A stretch of 64,000 nucleotides of DNA from Arthrobacter antioxidans (GCF_023100725.1 NZ_CP095501.1:1984001-2048000); one strand, 5' to 3'. Positions 50,300-59,168 are shown, numbered from the stretch's first letter. The notes: a model not told the origin generated them from the sequence alone. Numbers and translations are program-made.

Positions 50300-52009
50300 C
50301 TACGGCGTCAAGTTCTTGACGTGCACCCGGTGCGCGTCCGCGAGGACCTTCTCGGCGAGCTTGACCTCGGATGCGGATCGCGCTGCATCCCATCCGAGCA
50401 GGGGCGCCAGGGTGTCGGCGAGTTCCGCGAGCAGCTCGCCGGTGACGAGTCCCCGGAAGGCGAGCGATGTACGGCGGATCAGGACGTCGATCAGGTGGCC
50501 GATCTGCTCGTTCTCCACCATGTAGGCGAGTTCGCGCGTGCTCAGCTCCTTCGTGGAATTGAACACCCTGTCGGGGCCCGCAGTCACGTATTCGATGACG
50601 TCCGTGGCGCGTGTCCCGTAGCGGGTCAGCAGCACCTCGACGCGGGCCTCGTCGACTCCGGGGCGCACGGCCTTCCTGACCCAGGCACGCTCGGCGGCCT
50701 CGTCGGTCGGGAAGTCCAGGCCCCCGCCGATCGCCACACCCGCCGTCGAGGTCCTGCGCGTGGCGCCGAGGGCGGCCAGGGTCTCGTCGGTGAGGTGCTC
50801 CGACAGTGCGCGGAACGTGGTCCACTTGCCGCCGACGAGGCTCAGCGTCGTGACCTTCCGGTCGCCGAGCTTCTCCTCGCGCTTCTCGATGCGGTAGTCC
50901 CGCGAGACGAAACCGGGCTGCGTCTCGTCATGCCGCGGCAGGGGGCGCACACCCGAGAAGCTGTAGACGATGTCCTCGTTGGAGACCTTGATGTCCGGGA
51001 AGACGTGCCCGATCAGCTCGAAGAAGTAGTCGATCTCCTCGTCGGTGCACACGGCCTGCTCGTTGACGTCCACGTCGATGTCCGTGGTACCGACCAGGAC
51101 GCGATCGCCCATGGGGTAGATCAGGACGATCCGCCCGTCGACGTGTTCGAAGAAGATCTCGGTGCCGTTGCAGGCCTTGAGCAGCTCAGGGTGGTCCAGC
51201 ACGATGTGCGAGCCCTTGGTGCCGCCCATGAAGCGGGTCTCCGTGCCGAGGGTGGCGTTGGTTCCGTCGGTCCACGCGCCGGTGGCGTTGACGACGACGT
51301 CGGCCTGGAAGGAGAAGGTCTCGCCGGTGAGCTCGTCGCGCAGCAGCACGCCGTCCTCGCCCGTGCCGATGGCGCTGACGTAGTTCGCGGCGCGGGCGGC
51401 CGGGTTGGCGACCTTCCCGTCGCGCAGGACGTCGAGGGTCAGGCGCTCGGGGTTGTGCACCGAGGCGTCGAAGTAGGTCGCCGCGTACTTGATGTCCTTG
51501 CGGACGTCGGGCATCGCGGCGAGGGCCTTCTTGCGGCCGACGAACGAGTGGCGGGGGACGTTGCCGCCGTCGCGCGAGAAGAAGTCGTACATGGTGAGAC
51601 CGGCCTTGATGAGCACGGCGCCGCGCTCGACCTGCTTGCCCTGGCGGTGCGTCAGGAAGCGCATGGGAGCGGAGAGGATGCCCGAGAACGTCGTGTAGAT
51701 CGGGATGGTGGTCTGCAGGGGCTTCACGTAGTGGGGGGCGATGCGCATGAGTGCGTTGCGCTCGACGACGGACTCCTGGACCAGGCGGAACTCGCCGTTC
51801 TCGAGATACCGGATGCCTCCGTGGATCATGTGCGAGGACGCGCCAGATGCGCCCTGGCAGTAGTCGCCGCGCTCGACGAGCGCGACATCGATCCCCTGGA
51901 GTGCGAGGTCGCGGAACGTACCGACCCCGTTGATGCCGCCACCGATGATCAGGACCGTTGCCCGGGGGGTGTCCCGGAGCTCCTGCACCACCTTGCGGGT
52001 CGATGTCAT
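50300..52009 (-). CDS. glpD: Glycerol-3-phosphate dehydrogenase (aerobic, FAD)
   Basis: Membrane-associated flavoenzyme oxidising glycerol 3-phosphate to dihydroxyacetone phosphate with menaquinone. FAD motif VLIIGGGINGVGTFRDLAL, HMIHGGIRYLENGEF, and C-terminal DAO_C domain; 569 residues. Two starts fit: ATG 52009 (GAAGG site at 5 bases), used here, or TTG 52048 (GGAG site), which would add 13 residues. It is the first gene in the direction of glpF and glpK and divergent from the SorC-type regulator. Confidence 0.94.
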   Translation of the reverse strand: MTSTRKVVQELRDTPRATVLIIGGGINGVGTFRDLALQGIDVALVERGDYCQGASGASSHMIHGGIRYLENGEFRLVQESVVERNALMRIAPHYVKPLQTTIPIYTTFSGILSAPMRFLTHRQGKQVERGAVLIKAGLTMYDFFSRDGGNVPRHSFVGRKKALAAMPDVRKDIKYAATYFDASVHNPERLTLDVLRDGKVANPAARAANYVSAIGTGEDGVLLRDELTGETFSFQADVVVNATGAWTDGTNATLGTETRFMGGTKGSHIVLDHPELLKACNGTEIFFEHVDGRIVLIYPMGDRVLVGTTDIDVDVNEQAVCTDEEIDYFFELIGHVFPDIKVSNEDIVYSFSGVRPLPRHDETQPGFVSRDYRIEKREEKLGDRKVTTLSLVGGKWTTFRALSEHLTDETLAALGATRRTSTAGVAIGGGLDFPTDEAAERAWVRKAVRPGVDEARVEVLLTRYGTRATDVIEYVTAGPDRVFNSTKELSTRELAYMVENEQIGHLIDVLIRRTSLAFRGLVTGELLAELADTLAPLLGWDAARSASEVKLAEKVLADAHRVHVKNLTP

Positions 52010-52130
52010 CGTGCCTTCACCGTTGATCCGGTCGGCTGGAATGCTCAAGGTACTACTCCGTAACGTCAATGTCGGGATTGGTTACTGCACTCCTCATTCT
52101 TCGAGCACTGGGAATAGCAGTCAACCGCAT

Positions 52131-52144
52131 TGCACAAACGTGCA
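52131..52144. promoter_or_regulatory. Possible operator between glpD and the regulator
   Basis: Inverted repeat TGCAC (52131-52135), four bases, GTGCA (52140-52144), in the shared promoter region of the divergent genes, 21 bases before the regulator start. Confidence 0.35.
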
Positions 52145-52164
52145 GCCGGGGTCACACTGACGGA

Positions 52165-53166
52165 ATGACGACGACGAGGGGCAGTATCGAGGCGGACGAG
52201 CCGGCACGGGAGCGCTCGCCGGGGTCCCGGTCCCGGGACGCCCTGAGGGCCGCCCAGATGTACTACCTGCAGGACCTGACCATGAACGCCATCGCCCGGG
52301 AACTGCGCACGTCGCGGTCCACCGTGTCACGGCTCCTCTCGATGGCCCGGGAGACCGGGCTGGTGCAGATCCAGGTCAACAATCCGTCCGAGCGGGCGCC
52401 CGCACTGGAGCAGCAGATCCGGCGCCGCTTCGCCGTGGAGGCGCATGTGGTGCCGGTGGCGGATTCCGTGAACGACTCCGAGGTGCTCGACCGCGTGGCG
52501 ATCCAGGCGGCCAGGACCATCGGGCCGCTCGTCGACTCCAACGCGATCATCGGCGTCGCCTGGGGCTCGACGCTCAGCGCGGTCAGCCACCATCTCACGC
52601 GCAAGCAGACCCATGACAGCACGATCGTCCAGCTCAACGGGGCAGGCAACACCCAGACCACCGGCATCACGTATGCGAGCGAGATCCTGCGCCGCTTCGG
52701 GCAGGCCTACGGGGCCCGCGTGGAGCAGTTCCCCGTGCCCGCGTTCTTCGACCACGCGGAGACGAAGACGGCGATGTGGGACGAGCGCAGTGTCCGGCGC
52801 ATCCTCGATCTGCAGCGCCGGATGACCATGGCGATCTTCGGTGTCGGTTCCATCGGTGCGGGGGTCCCCAGCCACGTGTACAGCGGCGGGTACCTCGACC
52901 GCGAGGACCTCGACACCCTGGAGAGGGACGAAGTGGTCGGGGACGTGGCCACCATGTTCTTCAGGGCCGATGGCAGCCACCGCGACATCCTCCTGAACGG
53001 GCGCAGCACGGGACCGGACCTCGACGCCCTGAGCCGGGTCCGGCGGCGCATCTGCGTGGTGTCCGGCGAGTCGAAGATCGACGGCCTGCGCGGCGCCCTT
53101 GCCGCGGGCCTCGCGACGGACCTCATCCTCGACGAGGGATCGGCCCGCCGCCTCCTGCACGCCTGA
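52165..53166 (+). CDS. SorC-family sugar-sensing transcriptional regulator
   Basis: 333 residues: an N-terminal HTH (MYYLQDLTMNAIARELRTSR then STVSRLL) and the SorC/DeoR-like sugar-phosphate-binding domain with AWGSTLSAVSHHL and GVGSIGAGVPSH. Its position divergent from glpD suggests it controls glycerol genes, probably sensing glycerol 3-phosphate or a triose phosphate; this is inference. ATG 52165 preceded only by a weak GACGGA. Confidence 0.88.
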   Translation: MTTTRGSIEADEPARERSPGSRSRDALRAAQMYYLQDLTMNAIARELRTSRSTVSRLLSMARETGLVQIQVNNPSERAPALEQQIRRRFAVEAHVVPVADSVNDSEVLDRVAIQAARTIGPLVDSNAIIGVAWGSTLSAVSHHLTRKQTHDSTIVQLNGAGNTQTTGITYASEILRRFGQAYGARVEQFPVPAFFDHAETKTAMWDERSVRRILDLQRRMTMAIFGVGSIGAGVPSHVYSGGYLDREDLDTLERDEVVGDVATMFFRADGSHRDILLNGRSTGPDLDALSRVRRRICVVSGESKIDGLRGALAAGLATDLILDEGSARRLLHA

Positions 53167-53230
53167 CCGGCTGCACGCCCGGACCGCGCACCGATCGCCC
53201 GTGCAGCAGGCGGCCCCCGGGCCGGTCCGG

Positions 53231-54241
53231 CTAGAGCGTGAGGACGATCTTCCCGCGGACCTTTCCCGACGCGAGATGGTCCAGGGCCTGGGCGGCCTCG
53301 CCGAGCGCGAACGTCCGGTCGATGCTGGGCACGATCGCGCCGGCGTCGATCAGGGGCAGGAGCCGCTCGAGGCCGTCCGCCCGGACGAGGGCCAGCAGCG
53401 TCGTCAGCCTCTGCGGAACGAACGGGGACAGCGCGAGCGCGGCGAACTGCCGGTGCAGGCCGCCCGTGAACCGGCCGCCCCCTTCCCCTCCGACGATGAC
53501 CGCGGTGCCCCTGCGGGTGAGGGATCGGCGGAGGCGCGCCACCGAGGGGTTCCCGCCGATGTCGAGGACCACGTCGTAGGCCTCCCGCCCGTCCGCGAAG
53601 TCCCCGGACTCGTAGTCGACGGCGCGGTCCGCACCCAGGGCGAGCACGTAGTCGCGCTTCGCGCCGCTGCAGACCGCTGTGACGTGCGCTCCCGCCGCCT
53701 TCGCGAGCTGGACGGCGTAGCTGCCGACACCGCCGGAGGCGCCGAGGATCAGCACCTGCTGGCCCTCGACGACGCGTCCGACGTCCTGCACCGCCTTCAG
53801 GGCGGTGACCGCCGACACCGGGACGGCCGCCGCCTGGGTGAAGGACAGGCCCGCCGGCTTGTGCGCGAGGGACTGCTCCGAGGCGGCGGCGTAGTCGGCG
53901 AAGGTGCTCCGCCCGCCGCCGAAGACGTCGTCGCCGACGGCGAAGCGCGTGACCTGTGCGCCGACCGCGACCACGACGCCCGCGAGATCCGTGCCGGGGA
54001 CGGGATGTTTGGGGCGACGCAGACCGAAGGCGAGCCGTCCCAGGTAGGGCAGGCCGGTCATGGTGTGCCAGACCCCCCTGTCGACACCCGCCGCCCGCAC
54101 CTGCACCAGCACCTCGTCCTCGGCGATGTCCGGCACCGGGACCTCGCCGAGGTGCAGCACGTCCGGTCCACCGAAGACGTCCTGCAGGACGGCCCGCATG
54201 GTCCCCGTCGTCGTCGCGCGCCTGCCAGGGAATCGCCGCAT
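53231..54241 (-). CDS. Zinc-free quinone oxidoreductase (MDR superfamily)
   Basis: 336-residue NAD(P)H-dependent oxidoreductase. GroES-like N-terminal domain (VPVPDIAEDEVLVQVRAAGV), Rossmann motif LILGASGGVGSYAVQLAKAAG and C-terminal ALDHLASGKVRGKIVLTL. The zinc-ligand cysteines of alcohol dehydrogenases are absent, so quinone reductase or enone reductase activity is likelier. ATG 54241 has a GGAGGAGG site. A perfect palindrome covers the promoter region. Confidence 0.88.
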   Translation of the reverse strand: MRRFPGRRATTTGTMRAVLQDVFGGPDVLHLGEVPVPDIAEDEVLVQVRAAGVDRGVWHTMTGLPYLGRLAFGLRRPKHPVPGTDLAGVVVAVGAQVTRFAVGDDVFGGGRSTFADYAAASEQSLAHKPAGLSFTQAAAVPVSAVTALKAVQDVGRVVEGQQVLILGASGGVGSYAVQLAKAAGAHVTAVCSGAKRDYVLALGADRAVDYESGDFADGREAYDVVLDIGGNPSVARLRRSLTRRGTAVIVGGEGGGRFTGGLHRQFAALALSPFVPQRLTTLLALVRADGLERLLPLIDAGAIVPSIDRTFALGEAAQALDHLASGKVRGKIVLTL

Positions 54242-54269
54242 GACCGCCTCCTCCGGGCCGCGCACGGTG

Positions 54270-54293
54270 CGCTGTCCCGATTGCGGGACAGCG
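54270..54293. promoter_or_regulatory. Perfect palindromic operator of the oxidoreductase gene
   Basis: Arms CGCTGTCCCG (54270-54279) and CGGGACAGCG (54284-54293) around ATTG: 24 bases, no mismatch. It lies 29-52 bases upstream of the oxidoreductase start and just downstream of a possible TACGCT -10 on the minus strand, the classic repressor position. No regulator gene adjoins it. Confidence 0.6.
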
Positions 54294-54364
54294 TATCCCC
54301 GGCCGCAGGACACAGGGCGCCCCGCGCGGAGGCGTCCGCGGCGCCACGGGCCCCGCAGCCTCGG

Positions 54365-54376
54365 TAGAGTTCCCCC
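54365..54376 (+). promoter_or_regulatory. Leaderless-type -10 element of the aldo/keto reductase gene
   Basis: TAGAGT (54365-54370), six bases, ATG 54377. No ribosome binding site. It would start a four-gene operon. Confidence 0.5.
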
Positions 54377-55204
54377 ATGATCTCCTCCGTCCCCCGCGCG
54401 CCGCTCGCCGATGGCCGTTCGATCGACGTCATCGGGTACGGCGTCTACAAGGTGCCGCCCGCGGACACCGCGGCACTGTGCTCGACGGCGCTCGACACGG
54501 GGTACCGGCTCCTCGACACGGCGGCCCTGTACGGCAACGAGGACGGCGTCGGCGCCGCCGCACGGGCCTACCCCGGCGAGCGCGAGGACCTCTTCATCAC
54601 CTCCAAGGTGTGGAACGACGACCACGGGTACGACGCCACCCTCCGGGCCTTCGACGCCAGCCTGCGGCTGCTGGGCCTCGAGTACCTCGACCTGTACCTC
54701 ATCCACTGGCCCTGCCCGTCCAGGGACCTGTACGTCGATTCCTGGCGGGCCCTCGAACGGCTCCGGGCCGACGGGCGCGTCCGGTCCATCGGCGTCTCCA
54801 ACTTCCAGCAGGCCCACCTCGAGCGCCTGCTCGCCGAGACCGGGGTGGTCCCGGTCCTCAACCAGATCGAACTGCACCCCTACCTGCAGCAGCGCGCGCT
54901 CCGCTCCTTCCACGAGCAGCACGGCATCGCGACGCAGGCCTGGAGCCCGCTCGGGCGCGGCAACGTCCTCACCGATCCGGTCATCGCCCGGATCGCGGAC
55001 GAGCTGGGACGCACGCCCGCGCAGGTGATCCTGCGGTGGCACCTGCAGCACGGCATCCTGACCATCCCGAAGGCCAGCTCGCGCGAGCGGATCAGCTCCA
55101 ACCTGGACATCTTCGGGTTCCGGCTCGACGACGGCCGGGTCGCGGCACTCGACGCGCTGGAGCGCGACCAGCGCTTCGGCTCGCACCCTGACAGGGTGGG
55201 CTGA
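54377..55204 (+). CDS. Aldo/keto reductase
   Basis: NADPH-dependent carbonyl reductase, 275 residues, of the 2,5-diketo-gluconate reductase-like group. The catalytic tetrad is visible: D in LLDTAALYGNE, Y in the same motif, K in ITSKVW and H in LIHWP; the NADPH-binding C-terminus IPKASSRERISSNLDIFGF is present. The stop overlaps the next ATG by one base (TGATG). Confidence 0.92.
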   Translation: MISSVPRAPLADGRSIDVIGYGVYKVPPADTAALCSTALDTGYRLLDTAALYGNEDGVGAAARAYPGEREDLFITSKVWNDDHGYDATLRAFDASLRLLGLEYLDLYLIHWPCPSRDLYVDSWRALERLRADGRVRSIGVSNFQQAHLERLLAETGVVPVLNQIELHPYLQQRALRSFHEQHGIATQAWSPLGRGNVLTDPVIARIADELGRTPAQVILRWHLQHGILTIPKASSRERISSNLDIFGFRLDDGRVAALDALERDQRFGSHPDRVG

Positions 55205-56076
55205 TGCGGCAGGCCGTCGTGCACACCCTGGCATGGGAGGGCACCCTCCAGCGCGTCTGGGACTTCCCGGCGATCGAGGCGCCCGGCGCCCCGCAGGGCC
55301 CGCCGATCGTCATGGTGCACGGGTTCCGCGGCGACCACCACGGGCTGCTGCGCCTCGTGGAGGAACTGCCCCGCCACCGCGTCCTCCTGCCGGACCTGCC
55401 CGGCTTCGGCCAGGGCGAGGAACTGCCCGGTACGCACGACGTCGGCGCCTACGCGCGCTTCATCACCGACTGCTCGCGGCGCCTCGCCCCGGAGCCCCGT
55501 GTGCTGCTCGGGCATTCGTTCGGCTCGATCGTCGCGGCGGAGGCCGTGGCGCTCGCTCCGGACCTCGCGGCCGCCCTGATCCTGGTCAACCCCATCAGCG
55601 CCCCCGCCCTCGAAGGACCGAGCCGCACCGCGTCCCGTGTCGCGGAGGCCTACTACGTGGCAGCGGACCGCCTGCCCGAGGCCGCGGGCCGGGCCCTGCT
55701 CTCCCACCCCGCGATCGTCCGCGGCATGAGCGCCTTCATGGCCAAGACGACGGACCGGGCGCTCCGCCGCTGGATCCACGACCAGCACCGCGCCTACTTC
55801 AGCTCCTTCGCCAGCCGCCGGGTGGTCCTCGAGGCCTTCCGCGCCTCCATCTCCGGGACCGTCCGCGATCGCGCCCGCGCACTGGAGCCGCCCGTCCTGC
55901 TCGTCGCCGCGGCGGAGGACGACATCGGGTCGGTGGAGAGCCAGCGGGAGCTCGCCGCGCTCATCCCTACGGCGACCCTCGAGATCCTCCCCGCCGTCGG
56001 CCACCTCGTCCACTACGAGAAGCCGCGCGAGGCGGCACTCCTGATCGGGAAATTCCTGGAGGCCGTCCCCGCATGA
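55204..56076 (+). CDS. Alpha/beta hydrolase
   Basis: 290-residue hydrolase with oxyanion VMVHGFRGDHHG, nucleophile S105 in GHSFGS and His in VGHLVHYEKP; the acid lies in VAAAEDDIGS. Substrate unknown. Overlaps the reductase by one base and the glycosyltransferase by four (ATGA), so the four genes are strongly coupled. Confidence 0.88.
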   Translation: MRQAVVHTLAWEGTLQRVWDFPAIEAPGAPQGPPIVMVHGFRGDHHGLLRLVEELPRHRVLLPDLPGFGQGEELPGTHDVGAYARFITDCSRRLAPEPRVLLGHSFGSIVAAEAVALAPDLAAALILVNPISAPALEGPSRTASRVAEAYYVAADRLPEAAGRALLSHPAIVRGMSAFMAKTTDRALRRWIHDQHRAYFSSFASRRVVLEAFRASISGTVRDRARALEPPVLLVAAAEDDIGSVESQRELAALIPTATLEILPAVGHLVHYEKPREAALLIGKFLEAVPA

Positions 56077-57233
56077 GGATCCTCTTCGACGCCCGCTTCA
56101 CCCGTACCGACCACCACGACGGCATCAGCCGGTACGGGGCGAGCCTGATCGCCGCGCTCGCCGCGACCGACGACGTCGTGATGCTCATCAGCGACCGCCG
56201 CCAGCTCGCCCTCTTGCCGGAGGTCCCGCACGTGCTGATCAACAGCCCGCTCTCCCCCGCGGAGCTGTTCGTCGCGGCACGCATCAACCGGCTGGAGCCC
56301 GACGTCGTCGTCTGCCCGATGCAGACCATGGGCTCCTGGGGCCGCCGGTACCCCCTGGTGCTCACGCTGCACGACCTGATCTACTACCAGAATCCGGCGC
56401 CCCCGTCCTTCCTGCCGCTGCCGGTGCGCGCGCTCTGGCGGCTCTACCACCTCGCCTACTGGCCCCAGCGGCTGCTGCTGGACCGGGCGGACGTCGTCGC
56501 CACGATCTCCGCGACGACGGCGGAGCTGATGCGCCGCCACCGGCTGACCCGGCGGCCCGTCCTGCTCGTGGGCAACGCACCCCAGCCGACGCGGCGGCGC
56601 CGCGACCCCGCCGCGCCGCGGTCCGCGTCGCTGCTCTACATGGGTTCCTTCATGCCGTACAAGAACGTCGAGACGATCGTCCGCGCCATGGAGGCCCTCC
56701 CCGGGCACACACTGCACCTGCTGAGCAGGATCTCGCCCGCACGCCGGTCGGAGCTCGAGGCGCTCGTCCCCGCGGCGGGGCGCGTGGTCTTCCACGACGG
56801 CGTCACCGACGCCGAGTACGAGGATCTCCTCGGTGGGTCGACCGCGCTCGTGACCCTCTCCCGGGCCGAGGGCTACGGCCTCCCGCTCATCGAGGCGATG
56901 GCGGCCGGCACTCCCGTGATCGCCAGCGACATCCCGATCTTCCGCGAGGTCGGCGGGACAGCGGCCCTGTTCGTGGACCCCGACGATCCCGGTGCGCTCG
57001 CGGACGCCGTCCGGTCCCTCGACGATCCCGGCCGCTGGGCCGAGGCCTCCCGCGCGGGGCTGGAGCAGGCGGCGACGTACTCGTGGGCGGAATCCGCCGA
57101 CCAGCTCCGGGACGCCTGCCGCCGCGCCGTCGGGGAGTTCACGCGCCGCCGGACCCCGCGCCCCTTCCGCGCGTCGTCCCGTGCGTCGTCCCGTGCGTCG
57201 TTCCGTGCGTCGTCCGGACGAAGCGGCCCATGA
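56073..57233 (+). CDS. Family-4-type glycosyltransferase (GT-B)
   Basis: 386-residue retaining glycosyltransferase of the GT-B fold. Donor-site segment EGYGLPLIEAMAAGTPVIAS with E in the EX7E motif, and VGGTAALFVDP nearby. The N-terminus RILFDARFTRTDHHDGISRY suits mannosyl or glucosyl transferases acting on cell-surface polymers. The last about 20 residues are a Ser/Arg repeat coded by a 12-base tandem repeat. Overlaps both neighbours by four bases. Confidence 0.88.
   Translation: MRILFDARFTRTDHHDGISRYGASLIAALAATDDVVMLISDRRQLALLPEVPHVLINSPLSPAELFVAARINRLEPDVVVCPMQTMGSWGRRYPLVLTLHDLIYYQNPAPPSFLPLPVRALWRLYHLAYWPQRLLLDRADVVATISATTAELMRRHRLTRRPVLLVGNAPQPTRRRRDPAAPRSASLLYMGSFMPYKNVETIVRAMEALPGHTLHLLSRISPARRSELEALVPAAGRVVFHDGVTDAEYEDLLGGSTALVTLSRAEGYGLPLIEAMAAGTPVIASDIPIFREVGGTAALFVDPDDPGALADAVRSLDDPGRWAEASRAGLEQAATYSWAESADQLRDACRRAVGEFTRRRTPRPFRASSRASSRASFRASSGRSGP
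57171..57218. repeat. 12-bp tandem repeat, four copies, end of the glycosyltransferase gene
   Basis: Units of 12 bases (57171-57182, 57183-57194, 57195-57206 and a degenerate fourth) encode (R/S)-A-S-S type tetrapeptides at the C-terminus. The period keeps the frame. Confidence 0.8.
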
Positions 57234-57511
57234 CGGACCTGCAGTGCCCGGCCACGGCGATCCTCCTCGACGCAGGCGCCGAGCCGCCGCCCTGGCTGGG
57301 CCGCCACAGGCTCGCCGCCCGTTTCGATCTGGCGGATCCCTGCGACGTGGCGGCCGTCGTCGAGGAGACGGCGGACCGCTTCCGGGGCGAGACGTTCGCC
57401 ATCGCCGCGCCGGCCGACGCCATCGCGCTCGCCCTCCGCCGCCGGGGGCTGCCGGGCGGGCCGCCACTCCTGGTGGACGTCGACTCGGACGGCTGGCGCC
57501 TCGCGCCCTGA
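57230..57511 (+). CDS. Unknown small protein in the glycosyltransferase operon
   Basis: 93 residues, starting four bases inside the glycosyltransferase stop (ATGA). I do not recognise a domain. It is Ala- and Leu-rich without membrane helices; there is a repeating Leu/Ala pattern in the middle (CDVAAVVEETADRF, ADAIALALRR). GC use and tight coupling argue that it is a real gene rather than a shadow. Function unknown. Confidence 0.55.
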   Translation: MTDLQCPATAILLDAGAEPPPWLGRHRLAARFDLADPCDVAAVVEETADRFRGETFAIAAPADAIALALRRRGLPGGPPLLVDVDSDGWRLAP

Positions 57512-57528
57512 CCGGCGGAGACGGCGCG

Positions 57529-58254
57529 CTACGTCCGCGCCGACGTCCAGCCGCGGGCGTGGAGGCCCTCGATGCCGTCCAGCAGCAGGTCGAGGGCGAA
57601 TTCGAACTCGTACTGGTCATCGCACCCGCGCCCGACCACGCCGTCGTCGTGCGCCGCTGCCATCGCGATCCGGAGGACGTTCGGGAACCGCCGGGCCATC
57701 GCCTCGAGCCGCGCGGCGTCGGGGGGAGCCGAGCCTGCTGACGCGCTGTCGGCAGCAGCATCCCCTGCCGGGGTCTCCGGAGCGTCGAAGAGTTCCTGGG
57801 TGAAGCCCCACATCCGGCTGCCCAGCGCATGCATGACGTGGTGCGTCAGGTCGACCGAGAACCCCCGGTCGAGGAACATGCCGATGAACGAGTCCGTATA
57901 GGCGAGCACGGCCGGGGTCCTGGTGGTCCGGGTCTCGAGGACCTGGCGCGCCCAGCGGTGCCGCTGGAGGACGGTGCGGGCCGAGAGGACCCGGCTCCGG
58001 ACGGTGGCCCTCCACTCCTGCCCCTCGAGCGGCGGATCGATCTCGGCCACGACCACGTCCACCATGCCGTCGAGCAGGTCCTCCTTGCTGGAGACATGCT
58101 TGTAGAGCGCCATCGGCACCACCCCCAGGTCCTCGGCGAGTGTGCGCATGTTCAGGCCACCCACGCCCTGCTCGTCGGCCAGGGCGACAGCGGCGGTGAG
58201 TACCGCGGTCCTGCTCAACCGCATCCGCGGCGACGTCCTGTGTCCTGCCATCAT
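57529..58254 (-). CDS. TetR/AcrR-family regulator
   Basis: 241 residues. N-terminal HTH (LTAAVALADEQGVGGLNMRT, then LAEDLGVVPMALYKHVSSKE) and a TetR_C-like C-terminal domain. It is divergent from the DUF2306 gene; two identical-arm palindromes lie between them. Start is ATG 58254 or the ATG three bases later: GGGGAG ends immediately before the first, so the second has better spacing. Confidence 0.9.
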   Translation of the reverse strand: MMAGHRTSPRMRLSRTAVLTAAVALADEQGVGGLNMRTLAEDLGVVPMALYKHVSSKEDLLDGMVDVVVAEIDPPLEGQEWRATVRSRVLSARTVLQRHRWARQVLETRTTRTPAVLAYTDSFIGMFLDRGFSVDLTHHVMHALGSRMWGFTQELFDAPETPAGDAAADSASAGSAPPDAARLEAMARRFPNVLRIAMAAAHDDGVVGRGCDDQYEFEFALDLLLDGIEGLHARGWTSART

Positions 58255-58275
58255 CTCCCCGTTCCCGGCCGGCCC

Positions 58276-58331
58276 TTGACGGGTGTACAGCGTACACCTA
58301 CGCTGATGTCCACGAAGTGTACGCCGTACAC
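58276..58331. promoter_or_regulatory. Twin TetR operators and DUF2306 promoter
   Basis: Two 15-base perfect palindromes, GTGTAC-N3-GTACAC, at 58283-58297 and 58317-58331, 34 bases centre to centre (about three helical turns). For the + strand, TTGACG (58276-58281) and TACGCT (58299-58304) are separated by exactly 17 bases, so the first operator fills the spacer. The second covers the probable regulator promoter. Confidence 0.8.
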
Positions 58332-58416
58332 TCTACCCCGGGCCGACGGCCCTCCGACATCGGACCGGGACCACCGGCGCACGGCGGGGCGGACAGCGCA
58401 GAAGGGCAGGACGGCC

Positions 58417-59121
58417 GTGACGAGCACCCGACGAGCCGCGGAAGCCGCACCCGGGCCGCAGGGCACCACCCCGCATCGGCCGGCGTGGCTGGTCCCCGCG
58501 GGACTGATCCTGCTGGGACTCATCCCCGTCCTGGCCGGCGCCGCCCGCCTCTCGGAACTGGCCGGCGGGGCCGAGGTCACCGAGCGGAACGCGCGCTTCG
58601 TCGAGTCCCCCGTCCCCGTCGTCCTGCACATCCTCGGCGCCACCCTGTACACCGTGCTCGGAGCCTTCCAGTTCCTCCCCTCCCTGCGGCGGGGCGGGCG
58701 GAGCTGGCACAGGGTCTCCGGCCGGATCCTCTTCCCTGCCGGGCTGGTGGCGGCGCTCACCGGCCTGTGGATGGCCTGCTTCTCCGCGCTCCCGCCCGGT
58801 GACGGCCGGCTCCTCCTCGCCTTCAGGCTCCTCTTCGGGACCGCGATGGTCCTCGGCCTCGTGCTCGGCGTCCGCGCCGTGGTCCGCGGGGACACCAGGA
58901 CCCACGGCGCGTGGATGACCCGCGCCTACGCGATCGGACTCGGCGCGGGCACCCAGGCCCTGATCCTGATCGTCCCGGAGCTCCTCGGCAGTCCGCCCGG
59001 AGTGACGCTGCGGGCACTGCTCATGGGTGCGGGGTGGATGATCAACCTGGGCGTGGCGGAGGTCGTCATCCGCCGGCGGGACGGTCAGTCTTCCCGGCGG
59101 GCATCGGAGGCCGGACGCTGA
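58417..59121 (+). CDS. DUF2306-type membrane protein
   Basis: 234 residues and about six helices. RPAWLVPAGLILLGLIPVLA, FVESPVPVVLHILGA and the conserved HRVSGRILFPAGLVAA fit DUF2306, a family with conserved His residues of unknown function. GTG 58417 has a GGGCAGG site; an upstream in-frame ATG (58309) would lie before the predicted transcription start, so it is rejected. Likely repressed by the divergent TetR protein and induced by an unknown ligand. Confidence 0.8.
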   Translation: MTSTRRAAEAAPGPQGTTPHRPAWLVPAGLILLGLIPVLAGAARLSELAGGAEVTERNARFVESPVPVVLHILGATLYTVLGAFQFLPSLRRGGRSWHRVSGRILFPAGLVAALTGLWMACFSALPPGDGRLLLAFRLLFGTAMVLGLVLGVRAVVRGDTRTHGAWMTRAYAIGLGAGTQALILIVPELLGSPPGVTLRALLMGAGWMINLGVAEVVIRRRDGQSSRRASEAGR

Positions 59122-59168
59122 CCTTCCCGTCGGACAGCGGCGGAGCTACCGTTGATGCGGAGGTCGCC

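Noticed and set aside
53231-55234. A 667-residue oxidoreductase
   Set aside because: The extra upstream part is antisense to the aldo/keto reductase gene; ATG 54241 with a GGAGGAGG site is the true start.
58309-58416. Upstream ATG start for the DUF2306 gene
   Set aside because: It would lie at or before the predicted transcription start and spans the second operator; the residues are not membrane-like.
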